64,000 nucleotides of DNA from Tabrizicola sp. TH137 (GTDB lineage Bacteria > Pseudomonadota > Alphaproteobacteria > Rhodobacterales > Rhodobacteraceae): NCBI RefSeq assembly GCF_002855575.1, contig NZ_PKRQ01000004.1:416522-480521 (forward strand), read 5' to 3'. The translations under genes were made by a program, and so were the position numbers. The notes under the pieces are model-generated. The model did no database searches, was not told the origin of the DNA, and worked only from the letters and a program-made list of their open reading frames with translations. Of this stretch, positions 47,924 to 56,728 are shown piece after piece (position 1 is the first letter of the stretch; the number at the start of each line of letters is the position of its first letter).

Positions 47924-49279
47924 TCACTTCACGCCGGGTGTGCCGTCGAATTTCTTGGAAAGGCTGTCCCAGCAGTCGATGTAGTCATCCTGGAGCGGGG
48001 CCGATTTCGCCGCCCATTCCGTCAGATGCTGCGGGAAGCGGGTTTCGAACATGAAGCTCATGGTTTCGTCGAGCTTTTCGGGCTTCAGCTCGGCGTTCGA
48101 GGCGCCTTCGAAGGCGTTGCGGTCGGGCCCGTGGGGCAACATGCAGTTGTGCAGCGACATGCCGCCCGGGACGAAACCCTTCGGCTTGGCGTCGTAGATG
48201 CCGTAGATATTGCCCATCAGTTCGGACATGACGTTCTTGTGGTACCACGGCGGGCGGAAGGAGTTTTCGGCCACGAGCCAGCGTTCGCGGAACAGGACGA
48301 AGTCGATATTCGCCGTTCCTTCAAGGCCGGAGGGCGCGGTCAGGACCGTGAAGATCGACGGATCGGGATGGTCGAAGAGGATCGCCCCGACGGGCGAGTA
48401 GGTGCGCAGGTCATATTTGAAGGGCGCATAGTTGCCGTGCCAGGCCACCACGTCGAGCGGGCTGTGGCCGATGCGGGTGCGATGGAACTGGCCGCACCAC
48501 TTGAGGATGACGGTGGAGGGGGTTTCGCGATCCTCGAAGGCGGCGACCGGTGTCTTGAAGTCGCGCGGGTTCGCCAGGCAGTTCGCGCCGATGGGGCCGC
48601 GGTTCGGCAGGGTGAAGGGAACACCATAGTTTTCGCAGACGAAGCCGCGGGCGGGGCCTTCCAGCACCTCGACCCGATAGACGAGACCGCGCGGGAGGAT
48701 GGCGATTTCCTTCGGCTCCAGGTCGATGATGCCGAGTTCGGTGCAGAAGCGCAGGCGGCCTTCCTGCGGGACGACGAGCAATTCGCCATCGGCGGAGTAG
48801 AAATACTCATCCTGCATGGATCGGGTGACGAGGTAGATATGCGAGGCCATCCCCGTCTGCGTGTTCACGTCCCCGGCAGTTGTGACGGTGCGCATCCCGG
48901 TGACCCAGGTGAGGTCTTCCTGTGCATGCGGGATCGGATCCCATCTGTATTGCCCAAGGGAGATCACGTCGGGCAGGACATGCGGTGCGGATTTCCACAG
49001 GGGCATGTCGATCCGTTCGAAGCGGGTCGTGTGCTTCACGCTGGGGCGGATGCGGTAGCACCAGGTCCGTTCGGGATGCGGCTTGGTGAAGGCCGATCCG
49101 GATAGCTGTTCGGCATAGAGGCCGTAGGCGCATTTCTGCGGGGAGTTCTGCCCCTGCGGCAGGGCACCGGGGAGCGCCTCGGTTTCGAAATCATTGCCGA
49201 AGCCCGGCATGTAGCCTTCGTGTAGGCCGCTGGTGTTGACGGCGCGGATCATGCCTGCGGGAAGGCTGTTGCTGGTCAT
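47924..49279 (-). CDS. hmgA: Homogentisate 1,2-dioxygenase
   Basis: 451-aa ring-cleavage enzyme that turns homogentisate into maleylacetoacetate. Recognised by '[19 protein letters not shown]' near 23, '[21 protein letters not shown]' near 293, the iron region '[20 protein letters not shown]' near 340-360 (His and Glu ligands) and '[15 protein letters not shown]' near 373-388 (His ligand). It opens the minus-strand operon hmgA-fahA-MBL-monooxygenase-DUF2783 and is divergent from maiA. The ATG at 49279 has AGGAGG upstream. Confidence 0.96.
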   Translation of the reverse strand: MTSNSLPAGMIRAVNTSGLHEGYMPGFGNDFETEALPGALPQGQNSPQKCAYGLYAEQLSGSAFTKPHPERTWCYRIRPSVKHTTRFERIDMPLWKSAPHVLPDVISLGQYRWDPIPHAQEDLTWVTGMRTVTTAGDVNTQTGMASHIYLVTRSMQDEYFYSADGELLVVPQEGRLRFCTELGIIDLEPKEIAILPRGLVYRVEVLEGPARGFVCENYGVPFTLPNRGPIGANCLANPRDFKTPVAAFEDRETPSTVILKWCGQFHRTRIGHSPLDVVAWHGNYAPFKYDLRTYSPVGAILFDHPDPSIFTVLTAPSGLEGTANIDFVLFRERWLVAENSFRPPWYHKNVMSELMGNIYGIYDAKPKGFVPGGMSLHNCMLPHGPDRNAFEGASNAELKPEKLDETMSFMFETRFPQHLTEWAAKSAPLQDDYIDCWDSLSKKFDGTPGVK

Positions 49280-49327
49280 GGGGTCCTCCTGCGTTCGCGG
49301 CCCTGCCGGGTGGTTGAGTCCCAGTAA

Positions 49328-49345
49328 TAGTTGCAATCGCAACCA
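49328..49345. promoter_or_regulatory. Palindromic operator between hmgA and maiA
   Basis: GTTGC-AATC-GCAAC (49330-49343), extended by a T/A pair on the outside, lies midway in the 116-bp divergent promoter. A 14-18 bp palindrome of this kind fits a MarR-family dimer, and a MarR gene lies just downstream of maiA. The link is inferred. Confidence 0.6.
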
Positions 49346-49395
49346 AGTCAAGCTAAAGCTGAGTATGGGGCGTCCCTTTGCGAAAGGTGGAACCG

Positions 49396-50034
49396 ATGCG
49401 GGAACGGATCGTCTTGCAGGACTACTGGCGGTCCTCTTCGGCCTATCGGGTGCGGATTGCGCTGAACCTGCTGGGGCTGCGCTATGAGTCCGTGCCGGTT
49501 GACCTTGTGGCGGGCGCGCAGCGGAGTGCGGCGCATCTTGAGGCCAGCCCGCAGGGACTCGTTCCCGTGCTGGAGATCGACGGGGTGCGGCTGACGCAAT
49601 CGCTGGCGATCATCGAGTACCTGGACGAGACGCGGAAGGCGGGCTTTCTGCCGTCCGAACCGGTGGCGCGGGCCCGTGCGCGCGCCCTGGCCCATGCCAT
49701 CGCGATGGAGACGCAGCCCGTCTGCAACCTGCGCGTGGCACGGCATGCGGTCAGTCTGGGGGGAACCGCCACCATGGAAGGGTGGATGGCGCATTTCATT
49801 GCGCTGGGGTTGCAGGGTTTCGAGGGGCTTCTGGCGCAGGGGCCGGAGACGGCGTTCTGCCATGGCGAAGGTCCGGGTTTGGCCGATCTTTGCCTTGTCC
49901 CGCAGGTCTATAATGCCCGGCGGTGGGGGGTGGATCTGACGGCATTTCCCCGGCTTTTGGCGATTGCCGAACGGGCAGAGGCATTGCCAGCCTTTGCGGC
50001 GGCCCATCCCGACCGTGTCAGGCCGGCGGGATGA
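49396..50034 (+). CDS. maiA: Maleylacetoacetate isomerase (zeta-class GST)
   Basis: 212-aa glutathione-dependent isomerase making fumarylacetoacetate. It has the zeta-GST opening '[22 protein letters not shown]' (about 7-28), 'NPQGLVPVL'-like '[13 protein letters not shown]' near 52 and '[11 protein letters not shown]' near 69. The active-site stretch is SSSAY where most members have SSCSW/SSASY; the catalytic Ser remains. Start at 49396 with AAAGGTGGA upstream; a TTG further 5' is unlikely. 49 bp before the MarR gene in the same direction. Confidence 0.93.
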   Translation: MRERIVLQDYWRSSSAYRVRIALNLLGLRYESVPVDLVAGAQRSAAHLEASPQGLVPVLEIDGVRLTQSLAIIEYLDETRKAGFLPSEPVARARARALAHAIAMETQPVCNLRVARHAVSLGGTATMEGWMAHFIALGLQGFEGLLAQGPETAFCHGEGPGLADLCLVPQVYNARRWGVDLTAFPRLLAIAERAEALPAFAAAHPDRVRPAG

Positions 50035-50083
50035 CAGGGACGGCCGGCTGTGGCAGGGTCCGCGGAACAGAAGGACCGTAGCG

Positions 50084-50551
50084 ATGGCCGAAGGCAAGCG
50101 ACCCGCCGATTTTGATCTTGAACAGTTCCTGCCCTATCTTTTGAACCAGGCGGCGGAAGCCACGTCGAAATCCTTTCATGCCACCTACAAGGCGACCTAT
50201 GGCATGACGCGGACGCAATGGCGTGTGCTGGCCAATCTGGGCAAGTTCGGCTCCATGACCGCGCGCGACATCTGCCTGATCAGCCATATCGAAAAGACCA
50301 AGGTCAGCCGTGCGGTTTCGGGTCTGGAGGAGGATGGTCTGCTGTCACGCGCGACCAGCCCGCAGGACCGGCGCGCGGAGATCCTGTCCCTGACGGAGCG
50401 TGGCCGCGAGGTCTTTGCCGATCTGGGGCAGCGGGCGCTGGCCTATGACATGGCCCTGCGGGCGCAGATCGGGCCAGAGATGGCGGCGCAGCTTGACGGT
50501 CTGCTGCGCCGGATCATCGCGGATGGCCCGGCCGGAGGCGGCGAGGACTAG
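50084..50551 (+). CDS. MarR family regulator of the homogentisate cluster
   Basis: 155-aa winged-helix regulator: helices 'YLLNQAAEATSKSFHATYKATYGMTRTQWRVLANL' (about 18-52), recognition region 'TARDICLISHIEKTKVSRAVSGLEEDGLL' (about 59-87) and wing 'SPQDRRAEILSLTERG' (about 91-106). It follows maiA and faces hpd, and the palindrome in the hmgA-maiA promoter is the probable target. Its TAG stop lies in the CTAG shared with hpd. Confidence 0.88.
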   Translation: MAEGKRPADFDLEQFLPYLLNQAAEATSKSFHATYKATYGMTRTQWRVLANLGKFGSMTARDICLISHIEKTKVSRAVSGLEEDGLLSRATSPQDRRAEILSLTERGREVFADLGQRALAYDMALRAQIGPEMAAQLDGLLRRIIADGPAGGGED

Positions 50552-51645
50552 GACGCCTTGAGCACGCCGCGTTCGATCTGATCGTGTTCGATGCTTTCGA
50601 AGAGGGCGCGGAAATTGCCCTCGCCGAAACCGTCATCCCCCTTGCGCTGGATGAATTCGAAGAAGATCGGGCCGATCACCGTCTTGGAGAAGATTTGCAG
50701 GAGGATGCGCGTCTCGCCACCATCGACCACGCCTTCCCCGTCGATGAGGATGCCGTGGCGGGCGAGGTCTTCGATCGGTTCCTCATGGCCGGCGACGCGC
50801 GATTTCGACAGGGTGTAATAGGCCATCGGCGGTTTGGGCATGAAGGTCAGGCCACGGGCGGCGATGGCGTCGGTGGCGCTGTAGATGTCGTTGCAGCCCA
50901 CGGCGATGTGCTGGATCCCTTCGCCCTTGTAGCGCTTGAGATATTCCACGATCTGGCCGGTTTCGCCGCGATCCTCGTTGATCGGGATGCGGATGCGGCC
51001 GCAGGGCGAGGTGAGCGCCCGGCTGTAGAGGCCGGTATACTTTCCCTCGATGTCGAAGAAGCGGATCTGGCGGAAGTTGAACAGGCGGCTGTAGAAGTCG
51101 AACCACGTGTCCATGTTGCCCTTGAAGACATTGTGGGTGAGGTGGTCGAGATAGTGGAAACCGACCCCCGCAGGCTTAGGCGCAGCGATGAAGTCGAAGG
51201 CATCGGCATAGGGATTGGCGCCGCTGCCGTAGCAGTCGGTGAAATAGATCAGGGACCCGCCGATCCCCACAATGGCCGGCCAGTCCAGCGTCTTGTCCGC
51301 GCCGGTATAGGGCGTTGCGCCGTTCCTGACCGCATGGTCGAAGGCGTGTTTGGCATCGACAACGCGCCAACCCATGGCGGGGGCACAGGGACCGTGTTCC
51401 TGAACGAAGCGATGGGCATGGCTGCCGGGTTCTTCGGTGAGGATGTAGGTGATGTCGCCCTGCTGCCAGAGTTCGATGGCCTTGGTCTTGTGGCGGGCGG
51501 TCAGGGTGAAGCCCATGCGCGTGAAGAGGGCGCGGGCCTCGTCCGGCTGGGGATGGGCGAATTCGACGAATTCGAAACCGTCCGTCCCGGCGGGGTTCGC
51601 CTCGGTGATCGCGGCGCGCGGGGCATCATGCGGAAAAGGTCCCAT
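50548..51645 (-). CDS. hpd: 4-hydroxyphenylpyruvate dioxygenase
   Basis: 365-aa Fe(II) VOC enzyme that makes homogentisate from 4-hydroxyphenylpyruvate. Two VOC halves; iron ligands expected at His in 'GFHYLDHLTHNV' (near 158-169), His in 'GEGIQHIAVGCND' (near 237-249) and Glu in 'FFEFIQRKGDDGFGEGNF' (near 325-342), the last being the HPPD signature. The ATG at 51645 has AAGGAG 6 bp upstream. Convergent with the MarR gene through a shared CTAG, and divergent from the Lrp gene. Confidence 0.95.
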   Translation of the reverse strand: MGPFPHDAPRAAITEANPAGTDGFEFVEFAHPQPDEARALFTRMGFTLTARHKTKAIELWQQGDITYILTEEPGSHAHRFVQEHGPCAPAMGWRVVDAKHAFDHAVRNGATPYTGADKTLDWPAIVGIGGSLIYFTDCYGSGANPYADAFDFIAAPKPAGVGFHYLDHLTHNVFKGNMDTWFDFYSRLFNFRQIRFFDIEGKYTGLYSRALTSPCGRIRIPINEDRGETGQIVEYLKRYKGEGIQHIAVGCNDIYSATDAIAARGLTFMPKPPMAYYTLSKSRVAGHEEPIEDLARHGILIDGEGVVDGGETRILLQIFSKTVIGPIFFEFIQRKGDDGFGEGNFRALFESIEHDQIERGVLKAS

Positions 51646-51784
51646 CCCTGACTCCTTCGGAGGATCTTGATGATGAAAGCGTCGCATGGTGCGCGGGCGA
51701 TGGGTGCGCAAAGTTGTGGTGGGATTTCGTGTTTCATGCGCGTAAACTGCATAGGTCTGCCAGAGCATGCGGAGTTTTTACAGG

Positions 51785-52237
51785 ATGGATTCGATTGACG
51801 CGCGTCTGCTGGCAGAGCTTCAGCGGCGCGCAGATATCACGGCGCAGGAGTTGGGCGATGTGCTGAACCTGTCGCCCAGCCAGGCCGCCCGCCGCCGTGC
51901 GCGGCTGGAGGCGGAGGGGGTGATCGCAGGCTACCGGGCGCGGCTTGATCCGGGGAAGCTGGGCCTTGCGGTGCAGGCCTTCGTGCAGGTTCAGATGGCG
52001 GCGCATAGCAGCGACAACGCGGCGAGCTTTGTCCGCCTCGTGGGCACTCTGCCGGAGGTGGTGGGATGCTGGACCCTGACGGGCGAGGCGGATTACCTGC
52101 TGCGGGTCTGGGTAAGCGACCTGCCGGCCCTGAACCGGCTGATCCACCATCGTCTGCTGCCGCACCCGGCCGTCGCGCGGGTGCAGAGCCAGATCGTGAT
52201 GGATCAGCCCAAGGCGGATGCGGGATTGCCGATCTGA
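51785..52237 (+). CDS. Lrp/AsnC family regulator
   Basis: 150-aa regulator: N-terminal HTH 'LAELQRRADITAQELGDVLNLSPSQAARRRARLEAEGVI' (about 9-47) and C-terminal RAM domain ('LGLAVQAFVQVQM' near 60, 'GEADYLLRVWVSDLPALN' near 101). Divergent from hpd across 139 bp, the usual setting for an Lrp-type activator of tyrosine catabolism. The ATG at 51785 (MDSID) matches family starts; an ATG 18 bp upstream is also in frame. Confidence 0.87.
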   Translation: MDSIDARLLAELQRRADITAQELGDVLNLSPSQAARRRARLEAEGVIAGYRARLDPGKLGLAVQAFVQVQMAAHSSDNAASFVRLVGTLPEVVGCWTLTGEADYLLRVWVSDLPALNRLIHHRLLPHPAVARVQSQIVMDQPKADAGLPI

Positions 52238-52508
52238 CGGCATCGGGGATGGCCCCTGCGGTCTAGGCGTCACAAGGCGCGAGGTCTGCGCCGTGAGAGC
52301 GGTCAGGACGGCGGCAGGCCTGGCCGGTGCATCGACGCCATAGATGCCCCTGCCCCGCAGGATGACAGCCTTCGGTGCTGGGGACAGCATGATTTTCGGT
52401 TCCACCACCGACGGTGCGTGGCGATGAGTTCCGCCGCCCGACGGACATGCAGATTGCCGAAGGCAAGTTGGTGTTTCAACTTTCCTTTTGCCGGAGCAGC
52501 CTCGCGGG
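52238..52508. other. Gap between the Lrp gene and a membrane-protein gene
   Basis: 271 bp with no recognisable gene, hairpin or repeat; it probably holds the promoter of the membrane protein that follows. Bases 52470-52490 form the only locally T-rich patch. Confidence 0.4.
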
Positions 52509-53162
52509 ATGGACCCTGTGAACCTGTCAGATCTGGCCGGATGCGTTGACCAGAGCTGGTCACCTGTGATCGGCGACCCAACCTTTATGGGCTGGTTCAC
52601 CGTCCTGTGCTATTTCACCGCCTCTTTTGCCAGCTTTTTCGCCGGTTGGGTGCGCCTGCGGGACAAGAGGGTGTGGTTCCTTCTGGGGATTTTTCTGCTC
52701 CTTCTCGGGGTGAACAAGCAGCTCGACCTCCAGTCCGCCCTGACGGCGGTAGGGCGCTGTCTGGCGCATATCCAGGGGTGGTATGACCAGCGTCGCGTGA
52801 TGCAGAGCGCCTTCATCCTCACGCTTCTCTGCGTTTCCGCCGTGGTTATGGTGATCGCGCTCTTCCGGTTGCGCCGGAGCCTGCACCGTGTGGGTCTGGC
52901 TCTGCTCGGCTTTGGTTTTCTGGTGACGTTCGTGGCTGTTCGGGCCGTGGGTTTTCACCACTTCGATCAGTTCATCAGCGCTTACACGGATATTGGAATA
53001 CGGATGAACTGGCTGATGGAACTGGGCGGGATCGGCCTGATCCTGGTCAATGCGGTCGCCGCCATCAGGGGACGGCGGAAGCGGCAACGTGACCCGCATG
53101 GCGCGAGCCTGCCCTACAGCCGCAGGGACTTGCGTTCATCCTACCCATCGGAAGACGTTTGA
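52509..53162 (+). CDS. Uncharacterised five-TM membrane protein
   Basis: 217-aa protein with about five hydrophobic segments (near 25-45, 53-70, 100-120, 130-150 and 165-185). The most distinctive part is 'GVNKQLDLQSALTAVGRCLA' after the second segment, then 'GWYDQRRVMQ', then a basic, Ser-rich C-terminal tail. I recall similar uncharacterised proteins but can give no function. The ATG at 52509 is chosen; a TTG at 52488 is also in frame and neither has a strong ribosome site. It stands alone between the hmg and rha regions. Confidence 0.65.
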   Translation: MDPVNLSDLAGCVDQSWSPVIGDPTFMGWFTVLCYFTASFASFFAGWVRLRDKRVWFLLGIFLLLLGVNKQLDLQSALTAVGRCLAHIQGWYDQRRVMQSAFILTLLCVSAVVMVIALFRLRRSLHRVGLALLGFGFLVTFVAVRAVGFHHFDQFISAYTDIGIRMNWLMELGGIGLILVNAVAAIRGRRKRQRDPHGASLPYSRRDLRSSYPSEDV

Positions 53163-53192
53163 GCGACGTGGGGGGCGGCGGCTGAGGCCCCG

Positions 53193-54437
53193 TCAGCCGC
53201 GCCCGGCCACCTTGGCCTGATAGGCCGCCAGATCGTCGATCAGCGCCGCCCCGCCTGGCACACCGGCCCGGTCGCAGAATTCGGCCCAGACGGCGGCGAA
53301 GGGCAGGTCCTTCGCCTCTTCCGTCAGCAGAAGCCGTGTCGTGTGGTCCAGCCCCGCCTCCACCGCCTTCAACCGCGCCTGCGGCAGGAGCAGCGCGCGC
53401 AACAGCGCCTTCTGCATGTTCCTGACCCCGATCACCCAGGCCGCCGTCCGGCTGATCGTGGCGTCAAAGTAATCCAGCCCGATCCGCGCCCGCGGCAGAA
53501 GCCCGGCAAAGACCAGCTCCTGCGCCATCGCCAGCACATCGTCATTCAGCAGGATCACATGGTCGCTGTCCCAGCGCATCGGGCGCGACACATGCAGCAG
53601 AATGTCCTGCACCGCAAAGGCGACCGAGGAAAGTTTGTCTGCCACGCTCTCTGTCGGGTGGAAATGCCCCATGTCGAGGCAGAGCGCGACCGCTTTCTTC
53701 GTCGCATAGGCCAGGTAGAATTCATGGCTGCCCACGGTGCAGGCCTCCACCCCGATCCCGAACAGCTTTGATTCCACTGCGTCGATCAGATGTGCCCGGT
53801 CATGCCCCGGCGCCAGCATCGCATCGAGCGAGGCCCACAGCCGTTCCCGCGCCGCCATCCGGTCCACCGGAATGTCCTTGAAGCCATCGGGAACCCAGAT
53901 GTTGTTGACGCAGGCGCTGCCCAGTTCCGCCCCGATCCGCGCGGCGATGGCGCGGCTGCGGCGGCCATGATCCACCCAGAAATCCCGGATGCCTGCGTCC
54001 GGGTGGCTGAGCGTCAGGTTGTCGTCAGCCTTGGGATGGGCAAAGAAGGTGGGGTTGAAATCGAGGCCGATCCCCCTGTCCTTCGCCCAATCCACCCAAG
54101 GCGTGAAATGGCGGTATTCGATCTGGTCGCGGTCGGGCCGTTCGGCCGTGTCCATGTAGAAGGCGTGCAGGTTCAGCCGATGCCGCCCCGGGATGCGCGA
54201 AAAGGCGAAATCCAGATCGGCTCGCAATTCGTCGGGCGTGCGGGCGCGGCCGGGATGGTTGCCCGTGGCCTGGATCCCGCCCCCCGACGCGGCAGAGAGT
54301 TTCTCGAACCCCCGCACGTCATCGCCTTGCCAGCAATGCACCGAAATCGCGATGCCCGACAGCGCGGCAATCGCTGCCTCGGAATCCACGCCCCATTCGG
54401 CAAAGGCCGCGCGGGCCAGATCATAGGCTTTGGTCAT
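53193..54437 (-). CDS. rhaI: L-rhamnose isomerase
   Basis: 414-aa isomerase converting L-rhamnose to L-rhamnulose. Clear RhaA-type motifs: 'SVHCWQGDDVRGFE' near 32-45, 'GGGIQATGNHPGRART' near 52, 'GLDFNPTFFAHPKADDNLTLSHPD' near 125-148, 'IDAVESKLFGIGVEA' near 222 and metal-site 'CLDMGHFHPTE' and 'RWDSDHVILL' near 255-300. The ATG at 54437 has GGAGGAATGCC upstream. Downstream of rhaD in the same operon; codon choice is C-ending, unlike the G-ending style upstream of 53 kb. Confidence 0.93.
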   Translation of the reverse strand: MTKAYDLARAAFAEWGVDSEAAIAALSGIAISVHCWQGDDVRGFEKLSAASGGGIQATGNHPGRARTPDELRADLDFAFSRIPGRHRLNLHAFYMDTAERPDRDQIEYRHFTPWVDWAKDRGIGLDFNPTFFAHPKADDNLTLSHPDAGIRDFWVDHGRRSRAIAARIGAELGSACVNNIWVPDGFKDIPVDRMAARERLWASLDAMLAPGHDRAHLIDAVESKLFGIGVEACTVGSHEFYLAYATKKAVALCLDMGHFHPTESVADKLSSVAFAVQDILLHVSRPMRWDSDHVILLNDDVLAMAQELVFAGLLPRARIGLDYFDATISRTAAWVIGVRNMQKALLRALLLPQARLKAVEAGLDHTTRLLLTEEAKDLPFAAVWAEFCDRAGVPGGAALIDDLAAYQAKVAGRG

Positions 54438-54466
54438 GGCATTCCTCCCCCCGTCCCCACGCCGCC

Positions 54467-56563
54467 TCAGCGGGTGAAGGCCTCCTTGTTGCCGGCGTCC
54501 ACGTTCAGGATGTTCCCCGTCGACTTCGCCGACAGGTCCGAGGCCAGGAAAAACACCCCCTCTGCAATATCCTCCGGCAGCACCGACCGTTTCAGCAGGG
54601 ATCGCTGGCGATACATCTCTTCCAGCCCTTCCTTGTCGGTCTTGTAGGTGGCGGCGCGCTGGTCCAGCCATTCGCCCGACCAGATCTTCGACCCGCGCAG
54701 CACCGCATCCGGGTTCACCACATTGACGCGGATGCCCGCATCTGCCCCTTCCAGGGCAAGGCAGCGCGCCAAATGGATTTCCGCCGCCTTGGCCGTGCAA
54801 TAGGCTGATGCATTGGGGCTGGCCGCCAGCCCGTTCTTCGACGCGACAAAGACCACCGACCCGCCGATCCCCTGCACCCGCAACAGGCGGAAGGCCTCGC
54901 GGCTGACAAGGAAATACCCGGTGGACAGGATGTCCATATTGCGGTTCCACAGCGCCAGCGTCGTCTGTTCCACCGGCGCGCTGGAGGCGATGCCCGCATT
55001 GGACACAAGAATATCCACGCCGCCGAATTCCACCGCGATCTCGGCATAGGCGGCCTCCACCGCCGCCTCCTTCGTCACATCCATCTGGACGGTCCGCACC
55101 ACATCGCGCCCATGCCGTTTCGCCAGCGCCTCGCCTGTGGCCTTCAACGCATCGGCATCCACATCGGCCAGCATCACGCAGGCCCCTTCGCCCAGCAGTC
55201 GCTCTGCCGTGGCAGACCCGATGCCGCCCGCACCGCCCGTCACCAGCGCCACGCGGCCGGCAAGGCTTTTCGGTTTCGGCATCCGTTGCAGTTTCGCCTC
55301 TTCCAGCAGCCAGTATTCGATGTCGAAGGCCTCTTGCTCTGGCAGGCCCTGATAGGTGGAAACGCCCGAGGCGCCGCGCATGACGTTGATGGCGTTCACA
55401 TAGAATTCGCCCGAAATCCGCGCCGTCGCCTTGTCCAGCGCAAAGGTGATCATCCCGACGCCCGGCACCAGATAGACCACCGCATTCGGGTCCCGCAGGG
55501 CGGGGCTGTCGGGATGCTTGCAGCGGTCGTGATAGGCCGCGTAATCGGCGCGGTAGGCCTCCACCGCCGGGGCAAGACTGGCCAAGGTCGCCTCCACATC
55601 CGGCTTCGCGGGGTCAAAGGCCACGACCAGCGGAGCGATCTTCGTCCGCAGGAAATGATCGGGGCAAGAGGTGCCCATCGGCGCCAGCGTCTCCAGCATG
55701 GCGGAACCGAGGAATTCCAGCACCGCAGGCGAATCGTCGAAATGCCCGACCTTGTGCCGCTCCTTCGAAATCATCCCCCGGATTGCGGGCATCAGCCGCG
55801 CCGCCACCGCGCGACGCTCCTCTGCCGCCAGCGTGGGCCGCACCTGCCCGCCAAAGGCCGGCTTGCCCGCCGTCTTCGCCTCCAGCCAATCCGCCGCCGT
55901 GTTGATGACCTCCAGCGTCGTCAGATAGCAGTCCTTCGCATCATCCGCCCAGGTGAACAGCCCGTGGCTTTCCAGCACGCAGCCGCGCGCATTCGGGTTT
56001 TCCACCGCGAATTTCTCCAGCCACAACCCAAGCTCGAAACCGGGCCGTTTCCACGGCAGCCAGCCGATGGACTCGCCAAAAATCTCCGCCGTCAGGGCCT
56101 TGGAATTGACCGATGCCGCAATCGCGATGATCGCATCGGAATGCACATGGTCCACATGCTTGCGCGGCACAAAGGCATGCAAGGGCGTGTCGATCGACGC
56201 CGCGCGCGGGTTCAGGTTGAAGGTGCAATGGGGCAGATACCCCACCATTTCATCCTCGAAGGCCAGCCCGCGATAGATGCCCTTCAGCGCGCGCAGCTTT
56301 TCCATGTAAAGCGTGGAAAACCCGTCCATCTTCATGGACCCGATATCCCCGCCCGAACCCTTGACCCACAGCACCTCGACCATTCCGCCGGTCAGGGGGT
56401 CACGCTCCATCACCTTGGCGCTGGTGTTGCCGCCGCCGTAGTTCGTCACCCGCTTGTCCGACCCCAGAAGGTTCGACCGATAGAGCAGCTTTTCCGACTC
56501 GCTCATCCCCGATGCGCGGGCATCATCCCACAGGTTTTCCAGACGGTTACCCGCTGCGGTCAT
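54467..56563 (-). CDS. rhaD: Bifunctional rhamnulose-1-phosphate aldolase/short-chain dehydrogenase
   Basis: 698-aa fusion. The N-terminal half (about 1-400) is a class II aldolase with 'GGGNTSAKVMERD' near 43, zinc-ligand His in 'HVHSDAIIAIAA' near 139-150 and 'LESHGLFTW' near 197. The C-terminal half is a short-chain dehydrogenase with 'VTGGAGGIGSATAERLL' near 440-456 and the catalytic 'SAYCTAKAAEIHLA' near 585. It cleaves rhamnulose-1-phosphate and oxidises the lactaldehyde formed. The ATG at 56563 has GGAGG 7 bp upstream. First gene of rhaDI, divergent from rhaR. Confidence 0.93.
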   Translation of the reverse strand: MTAAGNRLENLWDDARASGMSESEKLLYRSNLLGSDKRVTNYGGGNTSAKVMERDPLTGGMVEVLWVKGSGGDIGSMKMDGFSTLYMEKLRALKGIYRGLAFEDEMVGYLPHCTFNLNPRAASIDTPLHAFVPRKHVDHVHSDAIIAIAASVNSKALTAEIFGESIGWLPWKRPGFELGLWLEKFAVENPNARGCVLESHGLFTWADDAKDCYLTTLEVINTAADWLEAKTAGKPAFGGQVRPTLAAEERRAVAARLMPAIRGMISKERHKVGHFDDSPAVLEFLGSAMLETLAPMGTSCPDHFLRTKIAPLVVAFDPAKPDVEATLASLAPAVEAYRADYAAYHDRCKHPDSPALRDPNAVVYLVPGVGMITFALDKATARISGEFYVNAINVMRGASGVSTYQGLPEQEAFDIEYWLLEEAKLQRMPKPKSLAGRVALVTGGAGGIGSATAERLLGEGACVMLADVDADALKATGEALAKRHGRDVVRTVQMDVTKEAAVEAAYAEIAVEFGGVDILVSNAGIASSAPVEQTTLALWNRNMDILSTGYFLVSREAFRLLRVQGIGGSVVFVASKNGLAASPNASAYCTAKAAEIHLARCLALEGADAGIRVNVVNPDAVLRGSKIWSGEWLDQRAATYKTDKEGLEEMYRQRSLLKRSVLPEDIAEGVFFLASDLSAKSTGNILNVDAGNKEAFTR

Positions 56564-56614
56564 GGCCATTCCTCCCTCGGTCCTTGTTGCAAATGTGCCG
56601 AAGGCCCCGCGAAA

Positions 56615-56685
56615 GTCAATCATTAACGATCAAGTTCAATCATGCTGCAATGCAGAATGAACACACTTGATCGAAATTGATTGAC
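56615..56685. promoter_or_regulatory. 71-bp dyad operator region between rhaD and rhaR
   Basis: Symmetric around 56650: CTGCA-A-TGCAG at the centre, CGATCAAGT (56627-56635) with ACTTGATCG (56665-56673), and GTCAATCA (56615-56622) with TGATTGAC (56678-56685) at the ends. By hand, 27 of 35 base pairs match across the dyad. TCAATCAT is also repeated directly at 56616 and 56636 (20-bp period). Such nested sites suit a DeoR-type repressor acting as tetramer or by looping on both divergent promoters. Confidence 0.75.
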
Positions 56686-56728
56686 ACTGAGCGATTCCGG
56701 TGGAAACCTTCATTGCAGGGAGGACGGC

